Part shown: in pieces, positions 35,366 to 44,542 of the stretch
Numbering within the stretch: position 1 is the first letter of the stretch
Layout of the letters: every line of letters begins with the position of its first letter
From: an uncultured Acetatifactor sp.
GTDB taxonomy: Bacteria; Bacillota; Clostridia; Lachnospirales; Lachnospiraceae
Direction: 5' to 3'
Assembly: GCA_910585015.1 (NCBI GenBank)
Contig: CAJUCT010000009.1
Coordinates: 45,047 to 109,046 of the forward strand
DNA length: 64,000 nt
The notes under the pieces: model-generated
Told to the model about the DNA's origin: nothing
Database searches by the model: none
The model's input: only the letters and a program-made list of their open reading frames with translations
Translations under genes and position numbers: made by a program

Positions 35366-36220
35366 ATGATACGTAAAAAGATACCCAGGTGGCTGGCAGG
35401 AGGACTTTTCATCCTATTTGGAGTTGCAATCTGCCTGCCGGTGCTTATGCTGGTCAGCGGTTCTCTGGCAGACGGCTATGAGTGGAGACAACGGACCATC
35501 GGTTATCTGCGGGAGACCCAGGAGTACATCAGCTGGCGCTGGATACCGGATTATCCCACATTGGAGCATTATAAGCGGCTTCTGTTTTTCTCGCCGGCCT
35601 TTTTCAAGTTATTCTGGAATTCTATTGGGATGACGGCGGGAATTCTCTTGGGGCAGCTGGTGATTGCCGTACCCGCGGCCTGGGCTTTTGCCATGTACCG
35701 GTTTCGGGGAAAGCGTGTGTTATTTTCTCTGTACGTGATTCTGATGCTGCTGCCCTTTCAGGTAACCATGCTGTCCAAATATCTGGTATTGCAGGACGCA
35801 GGGCTGATAAACACCCGGTGGGCAGTGATATTGCCCGCCATATTCTCCACTTTTCCCGTGTTTCTGATCTACAGAAGCTTTGCCGCAATTCCGGCGGAAC
35901 TGTTGGAGGCGGCCCGGGTGGACGGGGCCGGTGAGTGGCAGAGCTTTGTGCGGGTGGGGATGCCGGTGGCCCAGGGCGGCATCCTGGCGGCAATGATCCT
36001 GAGTTTTTTGGAGAGTTGGAACATGATGGAGGAGCCGCTGACCTTTTTGCAGGATAAGTCTCTGTGGCCCCTGTCCCTGTACCTGCCGGAGATCGCCATG
36101 GATCAGGCGGGCTACGCCTGCGCGGCCAGCGTGATCACTTTGACGGTATCTCTGTTTGTATTCGCCATATTCCACGACGCGCTGGAGCAGGGGATTGTCA
36201 CATCGGGCCTGAAGGCGTAA
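35366..36220 (+). CDS. Carbohydrate ABC transporter permease, MalG/UgpE-like
   Basis: This 284-residue protein has six membrane helices with the EAA loop PAELLEAARVDGAGEWQSFV and the MalG-type run VPAAWAFAMYRFRGKRVLF. GGAGAGG precedes the start. It pairs with the permease at 34357. Together they would form the channel for the ligand of the 771-residue lipoprotein. Confidence 0.93.
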   Translation: MIRKKIPRWLAGGLFILFGVAICLPVLMLVSGSLADGYEWRQRTIGYLRETQEYISWRWIPDYPTLEHYKRLLFFSPAFFKLFWNSIGMTAGILLGQLVIAVPAAWAFAMYRFRGKRVLFSLYVILMLLPFQVTMLSKYLVLQDAGLINTRWAVILPAIFSTFPVFLIYRSFAAIPAELLEAARVDGAGEWQSFVRVGMPVAQGGILAAMILSFLESWNMMEEPLTFLQDKSLWPLSLYLPEIAMDQAGYACAASVITLTVSLFVFAIFHDALEQGIVTSGLKA

Positions 36221-36231
36221 GAGCCCCTTTG

Positions 36232-36265
36232 TAAGGGAACATGCGGCCTATAATATAGTAGAATG
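36232..36265 (+). repeat. TGCGGAACT leader element, copy c (diverged)
   Basis: GTAAGGGAACATGCGG followed by CCTATAATATAG precedes the HlyD-like gene. It shares the AACATGCGG core and the TATAATATAG part with the copy at 17027, but lacks AACT. Confidence 0.5.
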
Positions 36266-36275
36266 AGGACGGAAA

Positions 36276-37826
36276 ATGGATAAAAAGAGGAAAGCGGTAA
36301 TTACCGGATTTATCATATTTTTATTACTGATGGGCATATGCAGCCTGGTGACCAAGGGCATCTATACGGCGGGACTTCCCCAGGTGACAGCCACCGTTCC
36401 CAGAGAGATGTCCCTGTATCATCCTGTGTCTGTGGTGGGCGCTGTGGAGACAGGACAGGAGTATGGCATCTATGCCCCGTCGGGGCTGCGGGTGGCCTCC
36501 ATAGCCGTGCAGAAGGGAGACAGTTTTCAGGCGGGGGACGCGCTGCTGCAGCTGGATGTGGAGGATTTGGAGCGCATCCTCGCCGAAAAGGAACTGGAGC
36601 GGCAGAGACAGCTGCTTCAGCAGCGGGAGACGGAGAGCCTAAATGCGCACAGCATGCAGGAAAATGCCCAGTCCCTGGCCCGGGCGCTGGAGGATTATGA
36701 GAGGGCAAGGCGTGCGGGGGAATTGCAGACAACACGGGCCGGAGGAGAACTTCTCAGGGCTCAGACGAGTCTGGATAATCTGCGCAAGGAACTGGAGCGG
36801 GCCAAAAAAGATCTGGGGCAGGCCCAAAGAAACCTGGAGCAGGCACAGGAAGAACAAACCAGGAGGCAGCAGAACGCCGGGAACCTTGGGCAGAATGATC
36901 AGACGGGGAACGGGACACCCACGGTCAGCGGCGGGGACAATGCAGCTTCGGGACCGGATATATCCGCCCTCAGCCAGCAGTGCGGGGAATTGGAAGCACT
37001 GGTCCGTCAGCTGCAGTCCCAGATAGACCAGCAGGAACAAGCAGTAACCTCGGCGCTTCAGGCGGCGGAGGATGCCCATCTGGCCTATGCGGACGGCTTG
37101 CAGGATGCCCGGCGTACCGTGGACGATGCCCAGGCGGCGCAGGAAGGAAATTATCAGGCGGCGGCTGACTTGGCCAAATTGGAGCAGACATATCTGGAGG
37201 GTGAGATCCGGAAGCTGCAGGAGTTGATAGACGGGGAGGGGTGGATCTGTGCCCGGGAGGGCGGCAGGATAACCCGGCTGTGTGTGGAAGTCGGACAGCG
37301 TACCCCGGACACGGCCCAGTTACTCTACACCCCGGACGACGGGCTGCGGCTGCTCCAGGCCAGGCTTTCCAAGGAGCAGGCAAGGTATGTGTCCGAGGGC
37401 ACCCGGATGCAGATGAAATATGAGACGGTCAGCGCGGGCAAGCAGAGCAAGGAGGGAGTTGTCAGCTATATGGAGCCCCAGGAGGACGGCAGTATTCTGA
37501 TCCAATTGGATGTGACGGACCAGGGGATGGAACTGGGGCAGCAGGTCACGCTGGAAAGTACCTGGCAGTCGGAAAATTATAGTCTGGTGATACCTCTGTC
37601 CGCGCTGCACCAGGACAGCAACGGCAGCGATTATGTTTACATTCTGCGCCAGCAGAACGGCATTCTGGGGGTGGAGTGGCATGCCGGCATCCTATACGTG
37701 GATGTGGTAGACCAAAACAGCCGATATGCGGCCGTCGAATCCGCTTCTTTGTCGGAGGAGGCACAGATTATACTGACAGCCTCCCAGGATCTGAAAGATA
37801 ATGCGGCGGTGAGGATTTTGGAATAG
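36276..37826 (+). CDS. HlyD/MacA-like membrane-fusion (periplasmic adaptor) protein
   Basis: This 516-residue protein has one N-terminal membrane anchor (residues 10-32), a first half-lipoyl/barrel part (about 38-95), a long coiled coil (about 96-330, heptad-rich and interrupted by a Gly/Asn/Ser/Thr-rich insert), then the second barrel and lipoyl parts. Members normally bridge an exporter to outer layers, yet no MacB-like or RND exporter gene is adjacent. It follows the second permease by 55 bases and has the leader element just upstream, which could give it its own promoter. It may serve the importer as a scaffold. Confidence 0.85.
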   Translation: MDKKRKAVITGFIIFLLLMGICSLVTKGIYTAGLPQVTATVPREMSLYHPVSVVGAVETGQEYGIYAPSGLRVASIAVQKGDSFQAGDALLQLDVEDLERILAEKELERQRQLLQQRETESLNAHSMQENAQSLARALEDYERARRAGELQTTRAGGELLRAQTSLDNLRKELERAKKDLGQAQRNLEQAQEEQTRRQQNAGNLGQNDQTGNGTPTVSGGDNAASGPDISALSQQCGELEALVRQLQSQIDQQEQAVTSALQAAEDAHLAYADGLQDARRTVDDAQAAQEGNYQAAADLAKLEQTYLEGEIRKLQELIDGEGWICAREGGRITRLCVEVGQRTPDTAQLLYTPDDGLRLLQARLSKEQARYVSEGTRMQMKYETVSAGKQSKEGVVSYMEPQEDGSILIQLDVTDQGMELGQQVTLESTWQSENYSLVIPLSALHQDSNGSDYVYILRQQNGILGVEWHAGILYVDVVDQNSRYAAVESASLSEEAQIILTASQDLKDNAAVRILE

Positions 37827-38002
37827 GGCGGAAACGCCCTTTTTCCGGTTATTGTCGGTGCGCCGGACAAAACAGAGGATACCCCGAAAGGAATATGGAT
37901 GAAGTGTGTGGAAAATATACAAAAATTATGCTATAATGTCCAAAGTCAGCAATGAATGTAAGACACAGAGTGTCGGATAAATTATTTTTCGGAGGATGGG
38001 CT

Positions 38003-39001
38003 ATGCGACAAGGGGTAAAAGAGGCGTTCGGCAGGAAAATGCTGATATTGGCGGTTATGGCGGTATTGCTGTTGGGGGCGCTCGCAGGTTGCGGGCAGCG
38101 GGAGGAACCTGCCGCCGTGCGCGTCGGCGGTCTGAAGGGTCCTACCTCCATGGGGCTGGTTTTTTTGCGGGAACAGGCTCAGAGCGGACAGGCGGCGCAG
38201 GAGTACGAGTTTACCATGGCTGTGGCGGCGGATGAACTGCTGCCGCTTATGATCAAGGGAGAACTGGATATCGCGCTGATTCCCGCCAACGTGGCCAGTG
38301 TGCTGTACAACAAGACGGAGGGAGGCGTCTCCGTCATTGACATCAACACCCTGGGGGTATTGTACCTGGTGTCCGGGGACAATACCATCGACAGCATGGA
38401 GAGCCTGCGGGGCAGAACCGTCTACCTCACAGGCAAGGGAACCACCCCGGACTATGTGCTGCAATACCTGTTGAGGGCTAACGGCATCGACCCGTCCGAG
38501 TGTACCCTGGAATACCGATCTGAGGCCACGGAAGTGGCGGCGCTGCTGGCGGAGCAGCCCCAGGCCGCAGGGCTGCTGCCCCAGCCCTTTGTCACCGTGG
38601 CCTGCGCCCAGAATGAGGAATTGGATGTAGTGCTGGACATGAACCAGCAGTGGAACCTGGCGCAGGGGGAGGGCAACAGCATGGTCACCGGTGTGACCGT
38701 GGTGAGGAATGCCTTTTTGCAGGAGCACCCGGGGGCGGTGCAAAGCTTTTTGGAGGAACATGCCGCCAGCGTCCGGGCCATACAGGAAGATCCGGACAAG
38801 GGGGCCCAGCTGGTGGTGGCAGCGGAAATCATAACTAAGGAACCCATTGCCCGGAAAGCGATTCCCCAGTGCAATATCACTTATATAGACGGCGAAGAGA
38901 TGCGGCAGGCCCTGTCGGGCTATCTACAGGTGCTGTTTGAGCAGGATCCCGCGTCGGTGGGAGGAAAGGTGCCGGGGGAGGACTTTTACTATGCCCCCTG
39001 A
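38003..39001 (+). CDS. ABC transporter substrate-binding lipoprotein, NMT1/SsuA-like
   Basis: This 332-residue lipoprotein has the lipobox LAGC near residue 29 and a two-domain fold of the NMT1/THI5/SsuA type, with VRVGGLKGPTSMGLVFL, LDIALIPANVASVLYNKT and LRGRTVYLTGKGTTPDYVL. Such proteins bind sulfonates, nitrate, taurine or thiamine precursors. GGAGGATGG precedes the ATG at 38003. The fused permease-ATPase follows by 66 bases and completes the transporter. The ligand is not evident. Confidence 0.9.
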   Translation: MRQGVKEAFGRKMLILAVMAVLLLGALAGCGQREEPAAVRVGGLKGPTSMGLVFLREQAQSGQAAQEYEFTMAVAADELLPLMIKGELDIALIPANVASVLYNKTEGGVSVIDINTLGVLYLVSGDNTIDSMESLRGRTVYLTGKGTTPDYVLQYLLRANGIDPSECTLEYRSEATEVAALLAEQPQAAGLLPQPFVTVACAQNEELDVVLDMNQQWNLAQGEGNSMVTGVTVVRNAFLQEHPGAVQSFLEEHAASVRAIQEDPDKGAQLVVAAEIITKEPIARKAIPQCNITYIDGEEMRQALSGYLQVLFEQDPASVGGKVPGEDFYYAP

Positions 39002-39067
39002 CCTGAATAAATCGGAACCCATTGCCAAATGCTTATAGAGCGGAAGAACAGACCGGGAAAGAGATTG

Positions 39068-40615
39068 ATGAAAAGAATTATGGGAGAGTATAGCAAAAGA
39101 GTGATCATCGCAGCCGCCTGGATACTGGTATGGCAGCTGGCAGCCTGGCTGGTGGACAACCGCATTCTGCTGGTGGGACCGCTGGAGACTGTGCGGGTTC
39201 TGGGGGAGCGGGCCCTTAGGGGGAGTTTCTGGCTGACGGTGGGAACTTCCCTGCTTCGTATCGGGGCGGGATTTGCCGCAGGACTGGCGCTGGGCCTGCT
39301 GCTGGCAACGGCCAGCGGCCGTTTTCCCCTGATGGAGGAAGTGCTGGCGCCCGTTATGTCTCTGCTGAAGGCCATTCCTGTGGCTTCCTTTGTGGTACTC
39401 TTTTTAATCTGGTGGCGCAGCGGTGTGCTGGCCACGGCCGTCAGTTTCTGTGTTGTGCTCCCCAACATTTATGTAAATACTCTGGAGGGTATCCGCCATG
39501 TGGACCGGCGTCTGCTGGAGATGGCAAAGGTACTCAGGATTCCGGCCTGGAATCGTTTTTTTTATATTTACCGGCCCGCTCTGAAGCCCTATCTGGACAG
39601 TGCCATCCGCGTCTCGGTGGGTATGAGTTGGAAGTCCGGCGTGGCGGCGGAGGTCATCGGCGTTCCCGCCCTGTCTGTGGGGGAGCAGCTGTACCTGTCC
39701 AAAATCTATTTGGACACGGCGGGGGTATTGGCCTGGACGGCGGTGACTATCCTGGCCAGTGTAGTCTGTGAAAAGGCGGTGTTGGCCCTGTGGAGACAGT
39801 TTCAGCGCTGGGAGCCCCAGTGCCGGGCTGCCAGGGAAGGCGCTTTTCAGGCACAGGGGAGAAGGTGTCCTGTAGGGAACGGGAGGAGACGCAAAACACT
39901 TCAGGCTCGAGAACGATCTGGTGCAGGAATAGAGTCCTCTGCGGAGAACGGGCGAAGGCGGGAAGCGATTCAGGGCAGGATTGACGGGGGACCGCAAAGC
40001 ATTGCGCAGGGAATTTCCTCTCAGGATATAGCGTCCCCGGATGCCCGGGTGGCGCTGGAACTTACCCATGTAAGCAAAAGCTATCACGGCAGGACGGTGC
40101 TGCAGGATGTGACAGCCAGCTATGAGAGGGGACAAACCTACTATTTCCACAGCCCCTCCGGCAGCGGTAAAACCACACTGTTTCGGCTGATTGCCGGTCT
40201 GGAGGAGCCGGACGGACGGGAATGCGGCAGCATAAAAGCGGCGAAGAGCGGTATAGATCGCCATGGCAGCCGGATATCCATGGTTTTTCAGGAGGATCGG
40301 CTCTGCGAGGAATACAGCGCCCTGGTCAATGTGGACATGGTTACCGGGGACAGGGAAAAATCCCGGGAGCATCTGAATCAGCTGCTTGCGGAGGAGGATT
40401 TGCACAAGCCCTGTCGGGAACTCAGCGGCGGTATGAAACGGCGGGTGGCTATCGCCCGTGCCATGGCGGCAGGGGGGGATGTGATTCTGCTGGATGAGCC
40501 TTTTGGAGGGCTGGATACGGAGAGCCGTCTGCGGACGGAGCGGTATATCCGCCGCCAGGGTGCAGGCAGCGCACTGTTGGTGGCCACCCATACGGGGCAT
40601 GAGGGTACGGACTGA
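39068..40615 (+). CDS. Fused ABC permease and ATPase (SsuC-SsuB-like single polypeptide)
   Basis: In this 515-residue protein the N-terminal ~245 residues are an SsuC/TauC-like permease with six helices and an EAA loop (DRRLLEMAKVLRIPAWNRFF). A linker of about 80 residues rich in Arg, Gly and Gln follows. The C-terminal ~185 residues are an ATPase with Walker A SPSGSGKTTL, Q-loop MVFQED, signature LSGGMKRRVAIARA, Walker B VILLDEPFGGLD and an H-loop in VATHTGHEG. These are two separate genes in nearly all relatives. The frame is unbroken. The start is uncertain: 39068 (GAAAGAG upstream), 39080 or 39029. Confidence 0.87.
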   Translation: MKRIMGEYSKRVIIAAAWILVWQLAAWLVDNRILLVGPLETVRVLGERALRGSFWLTVGTSLLRIGAGFAAGLALGLLLATASGRFPLMEEVLAPVMSLLKAIPVASFVVLFLIWWRSGVLATAVSFCVVLPNIYVNTLEGIRHVDRRLLEMAKVLRIPAWNRFFYIYRPALKPYLDSAIRVSVGMSWKSGVAAEVIGVPALSVGEQLYLSKIYLDTAGVLAWTAVTILASVVCEKAVLALWRQFQRWEPQCRAAREGAFQAQGRRCPVGNGRRRKTLQARERSGAGIESSAENGRRREAIQGRIDGGPQSIAQGISSQDIASPDARVALELTHVSKSYHGRTVLQDVTASYERGQTYYFHSPSGSGKTTLFRLIAGLEEPDGRECGSIKAAKSGIDRHGSRISMVFQEDRLCEEYSALVNVDMVTGDREKSREHLNQLLAEEDLHKPCRELSGGMKRRVAIARAMAAGGDVILLDEPFGGLDTESRLRTERYIRRQGAGSALLVATHTGHEGTD

Positions 40616-40681
40616 AACGACTTCGCCGGGGGGAGTTGTCCAGGCGGCTGACGATAAGCTGCCGATAATGATAAAAAACAT

Positions 40682-40710
40682 TTGCATCACGTCCCGTTTT
40701 ATGGTATAAT
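40682..40710 (+). promoter_or_regulatory. Promoter of tig
   Basis: TTGCAT (40682-40687) and a perfect TATAAT (40705-40710) are 17 bases apart, 77 bases before the tig start. Confidence 0.8.
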
Positions 40711-40787
40711 CCTCAAATGACTGTGATTATGTCTGCCTGAGGGCCGGCATTTGAAGATACAGGGGCGATGAAGGAGGAAATGATACG

Positions 40788-42119
40788 ATGAGTTTACAGG
40801 TTGAAAAGTTGGAAAAAAATATGGCCAAGCTGACCATTGAAGTTCCCGCCGAGGAGTTGGAGAAGGCCATTGAGAAGGCTTATCAGAAAGAAAAGAGCCG
40901 GATCAGCATTCCCGGATTCCGCAAGGGCAAAGCTCCCCGCAAACTGATAGAGCAGATGTACGGCAAGGAAGTGTTCTATGAGGATGCGGCCAACGCTCTG
41001 ATTCCTGAGGCATATGAGAAAGAGTTGGAGAACTGCCAGGAGGCCGTGGTGTCCCAGCCCAGAATCAACGTGGTGCAGATCGAGGCAGGCAAGCCCTTTA
41101 TCTTTACCGCGGAGGTGGCGCTGAAGCCTGAAGTAACCCTGGGCAAGTACAAGGGTGTGGAGGTGGATGCCGCTGATCTGGAAGTGACAGAGGAAGAAAT
41201 CGATGCGGATATTAACAGAGAGCGTGAGAACAGCGCAAGAACTATCCCTGTGGAGGACAGGCCCGTTAAGGACGGCGATATGACGGTTATTGACTTTGAG
41301 GGCTTTGTGGACGGCGAGGCATTTGAGGGCGGCAAGAGTACGGATTATCCGCTGACCATCGGATCCGGCGCATTCATCCCCGGATTTGAGGAGGCGCTGA
41401 TCGGCGCCGAGATCGGCAAGGAGACAGATGTCAATGTGACTTTCCCCGAGGATTATCAGGCTGCCGAACTGGCAGGCAAGGCAGCAGTGTTCAAATGTAC
41501 TGTCAAGGAGATCAAGGAGAAGGAACTGCCTGAGTTGGATGACGAGTTTGCGGCGGAAGTATCCGAGTTTGAGACGCTGGCCGAGTACAGAGAGGATACC
41601 AAAAAGAAGATCGCCGAGCGCAAGGCCGAGGCTGCCAAGAACGCCAAGGAGGAGGCTGTCATTGACGCCATCATAGAGGATGCCCAGATGGAGATTCCCG
41701 ATGCCATGCTGGAGACCCAGCAGAGACAGATGGTGGAGGATTTCGCACAGAGATTGCAGATGCAGGGACTGTCCATGGAGCAGTACATGCAGTTCACTGG
41801 CGCTACCCCCCAGATGATGCTGGAGCAGATCAGGCCCCAGGCACTGAAGCGTATCCAGTCCCGTCTGGTGCTGGAGGCTGTGGCCGCCGCCGAGAAGATG
41901 GAGGCCACCGAGGAGGAGTTCGAGGCTGAAGTGACCAAGATGGCCGAGGGCTACAAGATGGAAGCGGACAAGGTGAAAGAGATCCTGGGCGAGAGCGGCA
42001 AGAAGCAGGTGATGGAGGATATCTGCGTGAACAAGGCCGTGGAGTTTGTGGTGGAGAACGCCAAGGAGACCGAGGCCAAAAAGTCCAAAGAGACGGAAGA
42101 GGCTGGGGACGCGGAATAG
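40788..42119 (+). CDS. tig: Trigger factor
   Basis: This 443-residue ribosome-associated chaperone and peptidyl-prolyl isomerase has an N-terminal ribosome-binding domain with the loop PGFRKGKAPRK (about residues 43-53), an FKBP-type PPIase domain (about 150-245: GDMTVIDFEGFVDGEAFEGG, FIPGFEEALIG) and a long helical C-terminal domain. AGGAGG precedes the start. It heads the tig-clpP-clpX group, but a terminator and a separate clpP promoter follow. Confidence 0.97.
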   Translation: MSLQVEKLEKNMAKLTIEVPAEELEKAIEKAYQKEKSRISIPGFRKGKAPRKLIEQMYGKEVFYEDAANALIPEAYEKELENCQEAVVSQPRINVVQIEAGKPFIFTAEVALKPEVTLGKYKGVEVDAADLEVTEEEIDADINRERENSARTIPVEDRPVKDGDMTVIDFEGFVDGEAFEGGKSTDYPLTIGSGAFIPGFEEALIGAEIGKETDVNVTFPEDYQAAELAGKAAVFKCTVKEIKEKELPELDDEFAAEVSEFETLAEYREDTKKKIAERKAEAAKNAKEEAVIDAIIEDAQMEIPDAMLETQQRQMVEDFAQRLQMQGLSMEQYMQFTGATPQMMLEQIRPQALKRIQSRLVLEAVAAAEKMEATEEEFEAEVTKMAEGYKMEADKVKEILGESGKKQVMEDICVNKAVEFVVENAKETEAKKSKETEEAGDAE

Positions 42120-42146
42120 TCTCTATAACTAAAGGATGTGTAGATA

Positions 42147-42186
42147 AACAGAGGATTGATTAATTTTTTATGAAATCCTCTGTTTT
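42147..42186 (+). terminator. Intrinsic terminator after tig
   Basis: AACAGAGGATT and AATCCTCTGTT form a perfect 11-base stem followed by TTTT (the arm ends in two of these T bases). Confidence 0.8.
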
Positions 42187-42190
42187 CCGA

Positions 42191-42219
42191 TTGTAAAAAA
42201 TGAGTAAGTAATGTATAAT
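42191..42219 (+). promoter_or_regulatory. Promoter of clpP
   Basis: TTGTAA (42191-42196) and a perfect TATAAT (42214-42219) are 17 bases apart. Transcription from here gives a leader of about 180 bases that holds a large hairpin. No CtsR heptad tandem (GGTCAAA) was found around it. Confidence 0.75.
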
Positions 42220-42287
42220 GTGTTTGCGATTGTTGCGGTATAACTGTTTTTACGCAAAAGCGTTAAAAATGTAAATATTCGGAAGTT

Positions 42288-42389
42288 ATACTGACGAGCG
42301 CTGAGATTTTCCAAATTTTGCCCGGCGCATATTGCGTAATCAGGCAACATGCGTCGGATAGAAAGGAAAATCTAAACGCTCGTGAGTAT
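42288..42389 (+). other. Large nested hairpin in the clpP leader
   Basis: The outer arms 42288-42312 and 42365-42389 pair over 25 positions with three mismatches. The inner arms 42322-42334 and 42345-42357 pair over 13 positions with one mismatch and one G-T pair, leaving a 10-base loop. The clpP ribosome site (AGGAGG, 42395-42400) begins five bases after the stem. It could be a structured regulatory leader or an inserted palindromic mobile element. Confidence 0.75.
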
Positions 42390-42405
42390 AGATTAGGAGG
42401 CAATT

Positions 42406-43008
42406 ATGAGTTTAGTACCTTATGTCATTGAACAGACCAGCAAGGGTGAGCGGTCTTATGATATTTATTCCAGGCTGTTGAAGGATCGGATTATTTTTCT
42501 GGGAGAAGAGGTCAACGAAGTGACTGCCAGCCTGGTGGTGGCGCAGCTGCTCTTTCTGGAATCCGAAGATCCGGAGAAGGATATCCATCTGTACATCAAT
42601 AGCCCTGGCGGCAGTGTGACAGCGGGCATGGCTATCTATGACACCATGCGGTACATCAAATGCGATGTGGCCACGACTTGTATCGGCATGGCGGCCAGTA
42701 TGGGAGCATTTTTGCTGGCAGGCGGCGAGAAGGGCAAGAGATACGCTTTGCCCAACGCGGAGATCATGATCCACCAGCCTCTGGGAGGAACGCAGGGACA
42801 GGCAACGGAGATCGAGATTGCCGCAAAGCATATTTTGAAGACTAAAGAGAAGCTGAACCGTATGCTGGCGGAGAACACAGGCAAGGATTATGAGACCGTG
42901 TGTGCCGACACGGAGCGGGACAACTGGAAGAGTGCCGAGGAGGCGCTGGAATATGGTTTGATTGACAAGATACTCAGTTCCCACAGCATGATCGGGGCGG
43001 AGGAGTAG
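42406..43008 (+). CDS. clpP: ATP-dependent Clp protease proteolytic subunit
   Basis: This 200-residue serine protease forms the degradation barrel served by ClpX. The catalytic Ser is in [13 protein letters not shown], the His in IMIHQPLGG and the Asp in DTERDNWKS. It sits in the conserved position between tig and clpX and is taken as the housekeeping copy; a paralogue lies at 28427. AGGAGG precedes the start. It is expressed from its own promoter through a long structured leader. Confidence 0.97.
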   Translation: MSLVPYVIEQTSKGERSYDIYSRLLKDRIIFLGEEVNEVTASLVVAQLLFLESEDPEKDIHLYINSPGGSVTAGMAIYDTMRYIKCDVATTCIGMAASMGAFLLAGGEKGKRYALPNAEIMIHQPLGGTQGQATEIEIAAKHILKTKEKLNRMLAENTGKDYETVCADTERDNWKSAEEALEYGLIDKILSSHSMIGAEE

Positions 43009-43107
43009 AACGCCTGCGCCTAATTGTATCATAGAGCGGGATGCTATGCATAGCCAGAGAAGCCCAGGTTTAGTCTGTCCTATGCAGATAAAGGAAATGT
43101 AGCGCCT

Positions 43108-43140
43108 CAGGGTATCCCTGTGGTATGCGGGAAGAGGTAA
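43108..43140. repeat. Hairpin plus GAAGAGGTAA leader before clpX
   Basis: CAGGG/CCCTG (43108-43120, 3-base loop) is followed by GAAGAGGTAA at 43131-43140. The same hairpin-then-motif order is seen before the permeases at 34357 and 35366. Confidence 0.45.
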
Positions 43141-43148
43141 ATGTTAGA

Positions 43149-44414
43149 ATGGTAGGTAAAAATTTTGACAACGAAATCAGATGCTCGTTCTGCAACAAGT
43201 CCCAGAACCAGGTCAAGAAGCTGATCGCGGGGCCGGCAGGGGTATATATCTGCGACGAGTGTGTTGAAATCTGTGAGGATATTCTGGAGGAAGAACTGGA
43301 GGAGGAAGAAGAAGCCGTCTTGCAGGAGCAGGATATCAAACTCTTGAAGCCAAAGGAAATCAAGACGTTTCTGGACGATTATGTAGTCGGACAGGAGAAG
43401 GCGAAAAAGGTATTGTCGGTGGCAGTGTACAACCATTATAAGCGGGTTATGGCACAGAAGGATTTAAATGACGTGGAGCTGCAGAAGAGCAATATCATCA
43501 TGATTGGCCCCACCGGTTCGGGCAAGACCTATCTGGCCCAGACTCTGGCTAAGATTATCAATGTGCCTTTTGCCATTGCGGATGCCACCACACTCACCGA
43601 GGCCGGCTATGTGGGTGAGGATGTGGAGAACATCCTGCTTAAACTGATACAGGCGGCGGACTATGATGTGGACAGGGCGCAGTATGGCATTATCTATATC
43701 GATGAGATCGACAAGATCACCAAGAAGGGAGAAAATGTGTCCATCACCCGGGATGTGTCCGGGGAGGGGGTACAGCAGGCCCTTTTGAAGATTGTGGAAG
43801 GAACGGTTGCCAGTGTGCCGCCGCAGGGTGGCAGAAAGCATCCCCACCAGGATCTGATCCAGATCGACACTTCCAACATTCTGTTCATCTGCGGCGGCGC
43901 GTTTGACGGATTGGAGAAGATCGTGGAGTCCAGACTGGATCGCAAATCCATTGGATTCAATACGGTGGTTGCCCAGAAATCTACCAAGGAGATCGGGGAA
44001 CTTTTACAGGAGGTAACGCCCCAGGATCTGGTGAAGTTCGGCCTGATTCCGGAGTTTGTGGGTCGTGTGCCCATTAATGTGTCCCTGCAGGGCCTGGACA
44101 GAGAAGCATTGGTGAGGATTTTGAAGGAGCCCAAGAGCGCTCTGATCAAGCAGTACCAGAAGCTGTTTGAGTTTGACGAGGTGGATTTGGAGTTTGAGGA
44201 GGATGCCATCGAGGCCATCGCAGACAAGGCTTTTGAGAGAAAGACCGGGGCCAGAGGTCTGCGCTCTATCATGGAGAGTGTGATGATGGATCTGATGTAC
44301 CAGATCCCTTCGGACGACACCATTGGCAAGTGTGTGGTCACTAGGGATTCTGTGGAGGGTGCCAGCGAGCCGCTGACTTTTCCCAGGAATATCCCGGTAA
44401 AGAAAGCCCAGTAG
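43149..44414 (+). CDS. clpX: ATP-dependent Clp protease ATP-binding subunit ClpX
   Basis: This 421-residue AAA+ unfoldase has an N-terminal zinc-binding domain (CSFCNKSQ, then CDECVEIC), Walker A GPTGSGKT, Walker [11 protein letters not shown], pore loop GYVGEDVE and the IGF-type ClpP-docking loop region (KSIGFNTVV). It selects tagged proteins and feeds them to ClpP. The ATG at 43149 gives the standard N-terminus [15 protein letters not shown]. It follows clpP by 140 bases. Confidence 0.97.
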   Translation: MVGKNFDNEIRCSFCNKSQNQVKKLIAGPAGVYICDECVEICEDILEEELEEEEEAVLQEQDIKLLKPKEIKTFLDDYVVGQEKAKKVLSVAVYNHYKRVMAQKDLNDVELQKSNIIMIGPTGSGKTYLAQTLAKIINVPFAIADATTLTEAGYVGEDVENILLKLIQAADYDVDRAQYGIIYIDEIDKITKKGENVSITRDVSGEGVQQALLKIVEGTVASVPPQGGRKHPHQDLIQIDTSNILFICGGAFDGLEKIVESRLDRKSIGFNTVVAQKSTKEIGELLQEVTPQDLVKFGLIPEFVGRVPINVSLQGLDREALVRILKEPKSALIKQYQKLFEFDEVDLEFEEDAIEAIADKAFERKTGARGLRSIMESVMMDLMYQIPSDDTIGKCVVTRDSVEGASEPLTFPRNIPVKKAQ

Positions 44415-44426
44415 AAGAGAACGTTT

Positions 44427-44463
44427 GACGCCGCCTGTGAAAAGCGCGGCGTCATTTTGTTTT
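44427..44463 (+). terminator. Intrinsic terminator after clpX
   Basis: GACGCCGC and GCGGCGTC form a perfect 8-base stem followed by ATTTTGTTTT. The dispersed repeat begins at its end. Confidence 0.85.
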
Positions 44464-44534
44464 ATTCCCTCGAGCAATGAGCCAAGTGCCGTGCCGGCAC
44501 GGGCATAAAGCCAACATAGTTGACTTGCGAATGC
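44461..44534. repeat. 74-base dispersed repeat, copy 2
   Basis: It is identical at 70 of 74 positions to 5628-5701. It lies between clpX and engB, directly after the clpX terminator, and is followed by its own hairpin (44543-44607). Confidence 0.85.
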
Positions 44535-44542
44535 AGTGAAGG

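Noticed and set aside
39029..39067. Upstream start of the fused ABC protein at 39029
   Set aside because: No ribosome site precedes it and the added residues are not membrane-like; 39068 has a better site, though 39080 remains possible.
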